Positions 6,391-11,115 of a DNA stretch of 11,115 nucleotides are shown in pieces. Under the pieces are notes generated by a model. It was not told the DNA's origin. It was given only the letters and a program-made list of their open reading frames with translations, and ran no database searches. Both the position numbers and the translations under genes were made by a program. Positions within the stretch are counted from its first letter, which is position 1. Each line of letters starts with the position of its first letter. The stretch is from Hydrogenophaga sp. (lineage in GTDB: Bacteria; Pseudomonadota; Gammaproteobacteria; Burkholderiales; Burkholderiaceae_C): contig JAGXRS010000209.1 in the NCBI GenBank assembly GCA_018335615.1, positions 1 to 11,115 on the forward strand. Reading direction: 5' to 3'.

Positions 6391-7340
6391 ACCTGCACCA
6401 GTTCCGCTTCGTGCAGGAAGCGGTGCGACGCAACCTGAACCTGACCGAGGCGGCCAAAGCCCTTCACACCTCCCAACCCGGGGTCTCCAAAGCGATCATC
6501 GAACTGGAAGACGAACTGGGCATCGAGATCTTCGCCCGCCACGGCAAGCGCATCAAACGCGTGACCGAGCCCGGCCAGCAGGTGCTCAAGAGCGTGGACA
6601 TCATCCTGCGCGAGGTCAACAACCTCAAGCGCATCGGCGAGCAGTACTCGGCACAGGACAGCGGCACGCTGTCCATCGCCACCACCCACACGCAGGCGCG
6701 CTACGTGCTGCCCGGGCCGGTGGCGCAGCTGCGCCAGGCCTATCCCAAGGTGGGCATCAGCCTGCACCAGGGCTCTCCCGACCAGGTGGCCAAGATGCTG
6801 ATGGAGGAAGTGGCCGAGATCGGCGTGGCCACCGAGTCCCTGGTGAACTACCCCGATCTGGTCACCCTTCCCTGCTACGAATGGCAGCATGTGCTGGTGC
6901 TCCCGTTCGATCACCCGCTGCTGGAGCGCGAGCGCGTCACGCTGGAAGACCTGGCACAGGTGCCACTGGTGACCTACCACCCCAGCTTCACCGGCCGAAC
7001 CCGCATCGACCAGGCTTTTGCGTTGCGCCACCTGAAGCCCAACATCGTGCTGGAAGCCATCGACTCCGACGTCATCAAGACCTACGTGAAGCTGGGCATG
7101 GGCGTGGGTATCGTGGCCGAAATGGCCATGCAGGACAGCACCCTCAACGGGCAGACGCCCGACCTCGTGTCGCGCCCGGCGGGCCAGCTGTTCGGCCACA
7201 ACCTGGCGCGCGTGGCTTTCAAGCGCGGCACCTACCTGCGCCATTTCGTGCTGCGCTTCGCCGAACTGCTCAGCGACCGGCTGACCCGCGACTCGGTGCT
7301 GAGGGCCATGAGCGGCACCCCCGATGATTACGAGCTGTAG
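6387..7340 (+). CDS. cysB: LysR-type regulator of sulfur assimilation, CysB family
   Basis: 317 residues (E. coli CysB has 324). The N-terminal winged helix-turn-helix (about 1-60: MNLHQFRFVQEAVRRNLNLT, then SQPGVSKAI) has the CysB-type wording rather than that of a general LysR protein. A linker helix (about 61-90) leads to the effector domain. There ATTHTQARYVLP (98-109), HQGSP (127-131), VATES (147-151), SFTGR (200-204) and DSDVIKTYVKLGMGVGI (226-242) reproduce CysB. Thr100, Thr102, Gln103, Thr149 and Thr202 fall at the same numbers as the anion-pocket residues described for enterobacterial CysB. CysB-type proteins activate sulfate uptake and reduction genes, with N-acetylserine as inducer in enterics. 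The start overlaps cbiX by 4 bases. A sulfonate-specific paralogue (Cbl/SsuR type) is the main alternative. Confidence 0.88.
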   Translation: MNLHQFRFVQEAVRRNLNLTEAAKALHTSQPGVSKAIIELEDELGIEIFARHGKRIKRVTEPGQQVLKSVDIILREVNNLKRIGEQYSAQDSGTLSIATTHTQARYVLPGPVAQLRQAYPKVGISLHQGSPDQVAKMLMEEVAEIGVATESLVNYPDLVTLPCYEWQHVLVLPFDHPLLERERVTLEDLAQVPLVTYHPSFTGRTRIDQAFALRHLKPNIVLEAIDSDVIKTYVKLGMGVGIVAEMAMQDSTLNGQTPDLVSRPAGQLFGHNLARVAFKRGTYLRHFVLRFAELLSDRLTRDSVLRAMSGTPDDYEL

Positions 7341-7362
7341 AGATGATTCCACCCCCGTCGCT

Positions 7363-7433
7363 GGCTCGCTTCGCGTAGCCGCATCCCCCTTCAAGGGGGC
7401 AACATCCGCGCCCGGGCGGAGCCCGTTGCGCGG
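7363..7433. repeat. Three-hairpin intergenic element, candidate dispersed repeat
   Basis: The 161-base gap between cysB and the aminotransferase gene contains three consecutive hairpins in 71 bases. The first is GGCTCGC/GCG-T-AGCC with a TTC loop and one bulged T (7363-7380). The second is the near-perfect palindrome CCCCCTTCAAGGGGG (7385-7399). The third has outer stem CCGCGC/GCGCGG and inner stem CGGGC/GCCCG around a GGA loop (7406-7433). None is followed by a T-tract, so they are not classical terminators. The layout resembles the short palindromic intergenic elements scattered through Comamonadaceae genomes; that is recollection rather than a search result, and no second copy lies in this window. 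Confidence 0.45.
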
Positions 7434-7501
7434 TGTCTCTGGGCTGTGCCACCCCTCTCGCCGACCGCCCTTCGCTCTCCACGATCTGTACATCTGAACC
7501 C

Positions 7502-8674
7502 ATGACAGCAGCGTTCACGCCCCCCCTCACCTCCCGCCTGCCGAACGTGGGCACGACCATCTTCACCGTCATGTCGGCACTCGCCACCGAGGCCGGGGCG
7601 GTGAACCTGGGGCAGGGTTTTCCTGACTTTGGGTGCGACCCGGCACTGCTGGACGCCGTGACCGAGGCCATGCAGGCCGGGCACAACCAGTACCCGCCCA
7701 TGCCCGGCATTGCGGCGCTGCGACAGGCCATGGCCGCCAAGATGCAGGCGCTCTACGGGCTGGCGTACGAGCCGGCCACCGAGATCACCGTCACCGCCGG
7801 CGCCACGCAGGCCATCCTGACCACCATCCTGGCCGTGGTCCACCCCGGCGACGAGGTGATCGTGCTGGAGCCCTGCTACGACAGCTATGTGCCCAACATC
7901 GAACTGGCGGGCGGCGTCGTGGTGCGCGTGCCGCTCACCCCCGGCAGCTTTCGGCCCGACTTCGACCGCATTGCCACCGTTCTCTCGCCGCGCACCCGCG
8001 CGATCATCATCAACAGCCCGCACAACCCCAGTGGCATGGTCTGGAGCGCGGCCGACATGCTGCAGCTGCAGGAACTGCTGGCGCCCACGAACGTGCTGCT
8101 CATCAGCGACGAGGTGTATGAGCACATGGTCTTCGACGGCCAGCATCACCAGAGCGCCGCGCGCTTTCCCGGCCTGGCGGCCCGGGCCTTCATCATCAGC
8201 AGCTTTGGCAAGACCTACCACGTCACGGGCTGGAAGGTCGGCACGGTGGTGGCACCCGCCGCGCTCACCGCCGAGTTCCGCAAGGTGCACCAGTTCAACG
8301 TGTTCACCGTGAACACACCCATGCAGCACGCCCTGGCGCGCTACATGGCCGACCCGGCGCCCTACCAGGGCCTGAGCGCCTTCTACCAGCGCAAGCGCGA
8401 CCTGTTCCGCGACGGCCTGGCGTCCACGCGCTTGCGTTTGCTGCCCAGCGAAGGCACCTACTTCCAATGCGTGGATATTTCCGCTCTGGCAGTACCCGAG
8501 CGGGACCTGCCAGAGGCCGACTTTTGCCAATGGCTCACCCGCGAGATCGGCGTGGCCGCCATTCCCCTCTCCGCCTTTTACGGCAGCGGCTTCGACCAGC
8601 GCGTGGTGCGCTTCTGCTTCGCCAAAAAGGACGAGACATTGCGCGAAGCCTTGGCCCGCCTGGCCCGGCTGTGA
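7502..8674 (+). CDS. ybdL: PLP-dependent aminotransferase, YbdL-type methionine aminotransferase
   Basis: 390-residue fold-type I aminotransferase (class I/II), close in length to E. coli YbdL (386), which prefers methionine and also uses aromatic residues and histidine. Shared signatures include LPNVGTTIFTVMSALA (13-28), INLSQGFPDF-like VNLGQGFPDF (34-43), NSPHNPSG (171-178; Asn175 contacts PLP), SDEVYEH (202-208; Asp203 pairs with the pyridine nitrogen), SSFGKTYHVTGWK (233-245; Lys237 is the Schiff-base lysine) and VVRFCFAKK (368-376; Arg370 binds the substrate carboxylate). The catalytic set is complete. The ATG at 7502 is where homology begins; no ribosome site is obvious and an upstream extension would run into the hairpin element. 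A role in methionine salvage or keto-acid metabolism suits its place after cysB. Substrate range is inferred; a kynurenine/glutamine transaminase activity is the alternative. Confidence 0.88.
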   Translation: MTAAFTPPLTSRLPNVGTTIFTVMSALATEAGAVNLGQGFPDFGCDPALLDAVTEAMQAGHNQYPPMPGIAALRQAMAAKMQALYGLAYEPATEITVTAGATQAILTTILAVVHPGDEVIVLEPCYDSYVPNIELAGGVVVRVPLTPGSFRPDFDRIATVLSPRTRAIIINSPHNPSGMVWSAADMLQLQELLAPTNVLLISDEVYEHMVFDGQHHQSAARFPGLAARAFIISSFGKTYHVTGWKVGTVVAPAALTAEFRKVHQFNVFTVNTPMQHALARYMADPAPYQGLSAFYQRKRDLFRDGLASTRLRLLPSEGTYFQCVDISALAVPERDLPEADFCQWLTREIGVAAIPLSAFYGSGFDQRVVRFCFAKKDETLREALARLARL

Positions 8675-8716
8675 CCGCCTCCCGGCCCTGATGGCGGGGA
8701 AACCTGGGGCCCTGTC

Positions 8717-9352
8717 CTATCTGGCGGGCTCAAGGCGCTCGCCGGCGTGGGCGCAGGTGAGCGACCGCACCACATCCCCCGCACAGGGGGCCAATTCGGT
8801 CAGGCGCTCGGTTTCATTCCTTTCAACGGCGGCCAGAATCAACTCGTTGATGCCCCCCACGGCCGCCAACGCCATGGCCGAGGACAAGGCGGGCTTCGCG
8901 CCCTGCGCATCCGACGGCGCGCCACTGTTCACCGTCTCGCACAAGAAGTCGGCCAGTTTCTGCATCACCTCGCGCCGCACCGCCAGACCCGCCACGCCCA
9001 GGTGGTGAATCTCGACAAACAAGGTGCGGATGAGCCCGGTGCCGCGCTCAAGGTGCGCCAGATAGGCCGTGAGGGCGTGCTCGACCTGGGCCTGCCAGGG
9101 CCGGTCGGGCTGAACCGCCTCCCGCAAAGTCTTCAGAGCCGAGGCACTCGCCGCGCGGTAGAGCGCCAGAAAGCAGGCCTCTTTGCTGTCGAAATGCTCG
9201 TAGAACGTGCGCTTGGACACGCCCGCCTCCCGCACGAGGTCGGCGATGGTGGCGTTGCCCAGCCCCTTGGCCGTGGCGACCTTCGCCATGGCCTGTAGCA
9301 GGCGGACCCGATGGTCGCTGGGAGGGTCCGCGGGGGTTTCGGTGTGGTCCAT
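8717..9352 (-). CDS. TetR/AcrR-family transcriptional regulator
   Basis: 211 residues. The N-terminal DNA-binding domain (about 12-60) shows the TetR helix-turn-helix TIADLVREAGVSKRTFYEHF (35-54) and the SKEACFLALY continuation. The C-terminal half is a helical ligand-binding and dimerisation region of no recognised subclass (ERGTGLIRTLFVEIHHLG, 102-119; AVGGINELILAAVE, 164-177). The ATG at 9352 gives a normal-length TetR N-terminus; the open frame extends further but without homology. No good ribosome site precedes it. It is divergent from the PF10118 gene across a 118-base gap with a palindrome, and is convergent with the aminotransferase gene across 42 bases that lack a T-tract terminator. 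It probably represses the PF10118 gene and perhaps itself. The ligand is unknown. Confidence 0.88.
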   Translation of the reverse strand: MDHTETPADPPSDHRVRLLQAMAKVATAKGLGNATIADLVREAGVSKRTFYEHFDSKEACFLALYRAASASALKTLREAVQPDRPWQAQVEHALTAYLAHLERGTGLIRTLFVEIHHLGVAGLAVRREVMQKLADFLCETVNSGAPSDAQGAKPALSSAMALAAVGGINELILAAVERNETERLTELAPCAGDVVRSLTCAHAGERLEPAR

Positions 9353-9407
9353 GTGAACGGATGGTAGACCGTGCGGCAGTCGCCAGCCTGACACCGCCGC
9401 CTCAGAC

Positions 9408-9413
9408 TTGACA
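9408..9413 (+). promoter_or_regulatory. Candidate -35 element for the PF10118 gene
   Basis: A perfect TTGACA lies 57 bases before the gene start. No good -10 is found at 17 bases; the best partner is GACACT at 9433-9438, with a 19-base spacer and only three of six matches. If used, transcription would begin inside the palindrome at 9442-9457. Confidence 0.25.
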
Positions 9414-9441
9414 GCGGGGCCGCCGACACGCGACACTGAAG

Positions 9442-9457
9442 GTACTGACACGTACCA
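9442..9457. promoter_or_regulatory. Putative TetR operator palindrome
   Basis: GGTAC-TGACAC-GTACC is an inverted repeat with two perfect 5-base arms and a 6-base centre, 13 bases before the PF10118 start codon. Its size and place between divergent tetR and target genes fit a TetR-family operator. The intergenic region also repeats GACAC four times (9390, 9426, 9433, 9448). Binding is inferred from position and symmetry only. Confidence 0.4.
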
Positions 9458-9470
9458 AACCCATTCCCCC

Positions 9471-10292
9471 ATGACCGAACTCGTTGTCCGCCGCCTGCTG
9501 ATCGACCTGGAGCAACCCGTGGCGCGCCACTGGTGCAGCGGCGACGCCTTCCTGACCGCCTGGTTCAATGCCCTGTCGATGAGCTTCCCGGTCGGCGAGC
9601 AGTTCTTCATCGATTCGGTGCGCAAGGGCTTCAAAGCCCTTGCGCCGGAACGACAGGAGGCCTTTCGCGCCGAAATACAGGGCTTTGTGGGGCAGGAAGC
9701 CACACACCGGCGCATCCATGCGTTGTTCAACGCCCAGATCGAACAACACGGCCTGGTGAACGACTGGGAGCCCCGGGCGCGCGAGCGCCTGCGGCTCATC
9801 GACGGCACGGACCCGCGCCACGGCCTGGCCATCACCGCCGCCAATGAGCACTTCACGGCCCTGTTTGCCGAATGGCTGCTGTCGCATGAAGGCGTGCTGG
9901 ACGGCTGTGAACCACGGCTCAAAGCCCTCTGGCTCTGGCACAGCGCCGAAGAGGCCGAGCACAAATGCACCGCGTTCGACCTCTACAAGGCGCTGGACGG
10001 CAGCCACGCCTGGCGTGTCAGGTGGATGCGCCGCATTACCCTCATCTTCCTGAGCGACACCCTGCTGCAGACCGTGCGCAACCTGCGCCGGGACGGCACC
10101 CTCTGGCGCTGGAGCACCTGGCGCAGCGGTTGGCACCACCTGCTGGGACCACAAGGCCTGCTGCGTGCCAGTTTCCAACCGTGGCGCGCGTATTTCAAGC
10201 CCGACTTCCACCCGGCCCAGCAGACGAGCGAGTTGTCGAACGACTGGCTGCGGAACAACGCCGGGCTCTACACCCGGGTGGGCAGCGCATGA
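9471..10292 (+). CDS. PF10118 'metal-dependent hydrolase' family protein with a ferritin-like di-iron residue pattern
   Basis: 273 residues, recognised as the uncharacterised family usually labelled 'predicted metal-dependent hydrolase' (PF10118). The start region VRRLLIDLEQPVARHW and the segments WFNALSMSFPVGEQFF (31-46), GQEATHRRIH (74-83), ANEHFTALFAE (124-134) and WHSAEEAEHKCTAFD (156-170) are family-like. Acidic and His residues form E43, E76-x-x-H79, E126 and E161-x-x-H164 on predicted helices, the classic carboxylate di-iron arrangement. A hydrophobic helix near 188-202 (ITLIFLSDTLLQT) may be membrane-associated or buried. The ATG at 9471 begins the homologous region; bases before it are C-rich, with no ribosome site. 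Control by the divergent TetR is likely. The reaction and substrate are unknown; the 'hydrolase' label is not supported by any nucleophile or metallohydrolase motif that I can see. Confidence 0.8.
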   Translation: MTELVVRRLLIDLEQPVARHWCSGDAFLTAWFNALSMSFPVGEQFFIDSVRKGFKALAPERQEAFRAEIQGFVGQEATHRRIHALFNAQIEQHGLVNDWEPRARERLRLIDGTDPRHGLAITAANEHFTALFAEWLLSHEGVLDGCEPRLKALWLWHSAEEAEHKCTAFDLYKALDGSHAWRVRWMRRITLIFLSDTLLQTVRNLRRDGTLWRWSTWRSGWHHLLGPQGLLRASFQPWRAYFKPDFHPAQQTSELSNDWLRNNAGLYTRVGSA

Positions 10293-10371
10293 AGGGAGGA
10301 CCGTGCTGCGATGTACCACCATAGCCCCTTTGGACGATGGGACCGCCCGGGCGCAGAGGGCCGCGCTCCCA

Positions 10372-10377
10372 CATAAT
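10372..10377 (+). promoter_or_regulatory. Candidate -10 element for moaA, possibly leaderless
   Basis: CATAAT (five of six matches to TATAAT) ends 7 bases before the moaA ATG, so transcription would begin at or next to the start codon. No -35 match lies at the right distance. The rest of the 92-base gap (10293-10384) holds only a GC-rich imperfect hairpin at about 10339-10370 (GGGA-C-CGC paired with GCG-C-TCCC) without a T-tract. I see no Moco riboswitch or FNR-type site. Confidence 0.3.
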
Positions 10378-10384
10378 CGGGGTC

Positions 10385-11115
10385 ATGTCTGAACGCGTCA
10401 TTCCCCTTGTTGACCACCGCAGCCGCACCCTGGTGGCCAGCGTGCCGGCCCACGCCGTCGTGCCCACCGGGCTGCTCGGCGATTCGCTCGGGCGACCGCT
10501 TCGGGACCTGCGCATCAGCGTCACCGACCGCTGCAACTTCCGCTGCAGCTACTGCATGCCCAAGGAGGTGTTCGACAAGGACTATCCCTACCTGCCCCAC
10601 AGCGCCCTGCTCAGCTTCGAGGAGATCACGCGGGTGGCGCGCCAGTTTGTGGCGCACGGGGTGCAGAAAATCCGCCTGACCGGAGGCGAGCCGCTGCTGC
10701 GCAAGAACATCGAGATCCTGATCGGGCAACTGGCGGCGCTGCGCACAGCAGAGGGCCGGCCGCTCGACATCACGCTGACCACCAACGGTTCCCTGCTGGA
10801 GCGCAAGGCCACCGCCCTGAAGGCCGCTGGCCTGCAGCGCGTGACCGTGAGCCTGGACGGGCTGGACGACACGGTGTTCCGGTCCATGAACGATGTCGAT
10901 TTCCCGGTAGCCGATGTGCTGCGCGGCATCGACGCGGCGCAAGCCGCCGGGCTGGGTCCGATCAAGGTCAACATGGTGGTCAAACGTGGCACCAACGACC
11001 ACGAAATCCTGCCCATGGCCCGCCACTTCAAGGGCACGGGCGTGGTGCTGCGCTTCATTGAATACATGGACGTGGGCGCCACCAACGGCTGGCGCATGGA
11101 CGAGGTGATGCCCAG
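10385..11115 (+). CDS. moaA: GTP 3',8-cyclase MoaA (radical SAM), N-terminal part
   Basis: The first 243 codons are present, then the window ends; the family is usually about 330-380 residues. MoaA converts GTP to 3',8-cyclo-GTP, the first step of molybdenum cofactor synthesis. The radical SAM cluster motif CxxxCxxC is Cys50, Cys54 and Cys57 (RISVTDRCNFRCSYCMP, 43-59). The SAM-binding GGEP is at 100-103 within KIRLTGGEPLLRK. TTNGS and VSLDGLDD further on match the barrel strands, and VNMVVKRGTND plus LRFIEYMDVG match the later core. The second 4Fe-4S cluster and the C-terminal GG tail lie beyond the window. The N-terminal extension (about 1-38, with VPTGLLGDSLGRPLRDLR) is typical of Burkholderiales MoaA. 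The ATG at 10385 is the first reasonable start; ribosome site is weak (GGGG close to the ATG). Confidence 0.95.
   Translation, partial: MSERVIPLVDHRSRTLVASVPAHAVVPTGLLGDSLGRPLRDLRISVTDRCNFRCSYCMPKEVFDKDYPYLPHSALLSFEEITRVARQFVAHGVQKIRLTGGEPLLRKNIEILIGQLAALRTAEGRPLDITLTTNGSLLERKATALKAAGLQRVTVSLDGLDDTVFRSMNDVDFPVADVLRGIDAAQAAGLGPIKVNMVVKRGTNDHEILPMARHFKGTGVVLRFIEYMDVGATNGWRMDEVMP

Noticed and set aside
6141..7493. 450-codon minus-strand frame across cbiX and cysB
   Set aside because: It lies entirely opposite two genes with full family motifs, and its composition (His, Gln, Gly, Val-rich) is that of a reverse-strand shadow.
7391..8530. 379-codon minus-strand frame opposite the aminotransferase
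   Set aside because: The plus strand encodes a complete PLP enzyme with all catalytic residues; the reverse frame has no motif and also crosses the hairpin element.
8675..8716. Weak CCGCC/GGCGG hairpin between the convergent aminotransferase and tetR genes
   Set aside because: A 5-bp stem with a 13-base loop and no T-tract on either strand; insufficient for a terminator call.
9402..10322. 306-codon minus-strand frame opposite the PF10118 gene
   Set aside because: It runs through the tetR/PF10118 control region and has no recognisable domain; the plus-strand product is the recognisable family.
10344..10353. CGCCCGGGCG palindrome upstream of moaA, identical to a 10-mer at 7409-7418
   Set aside because: A 10-base GC-only palindrome recurs by chance in GC-rich DNA and the flanks do not match, so it is not evidence of a second repeat copy.

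Overview
The window is GC-rich, densely packed bacterial chromosome. RpoD, LivK-type, PepA, LptF, CysB and MoaA sequences of this style point to Betaproteobacteria, order Burkholderiales, most likely Comamonadaceae (inference from protein resemblance; no search was run). It is mainly core genome. I see no phage, IS element, CRISPR array, tRNA or rRNA.

Layout. 1-189: 3' end of rpoD (sigma-70 region 4), followed by a strong hairpin terminator at 329-359 shared with the convergent gene. 397-1584 (minus): lipoprotein-type branched-chain amino acid/amide ABC substrate-binding protein with no permease or ATPase gene beside it. 1779-3756 (minus): pepA then holC, 22 bases apart. 3782-7340 (plus): a tight four-gene run lptF-lptG-cbiX-cysB, with 4-base overlaps at two junctions and a 3-base gap at the third. 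pepA-holC facing away from lptF-lptG is the same order as in E. coli. 7363-7433: three consecutive hairpins, a candidate dispersed intergenic repeat. 7502-8674 (plus): YbdL-type methionine aminotransferase. 8717-9352 (minus): TetR-family repressor, divergent from 9471-10292 (plus), a PF10118 'metal-dependent hydrolase' whose residue pattern looks like a ferritin-like di-iron protein. 10385-11115 (plus): 5' part of moaA, cut by the window end.

Functional themes. LptF and LptG are the membrane subunits of the LPS exporter. The cbiX-cysB pair joined to them suits siroheme/sulfur assimilation, and the methionine aminotransferase behind cysB adds to the sulfur theme. The TetR/PF10118 pair looks like a self-contained regulated module, with a palindrome and repeated GACAC units between the two genes.

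I found no clearly novel multi-gene system. The points most worth a second look are the E/ExxH/E/ExxH di-iron signature in the PF10118 protein and its putative operator, the competing hairpins between holC and the binding-protein gene, the 25-base pepA/lptF divergent gap, and the three-hairpin element.
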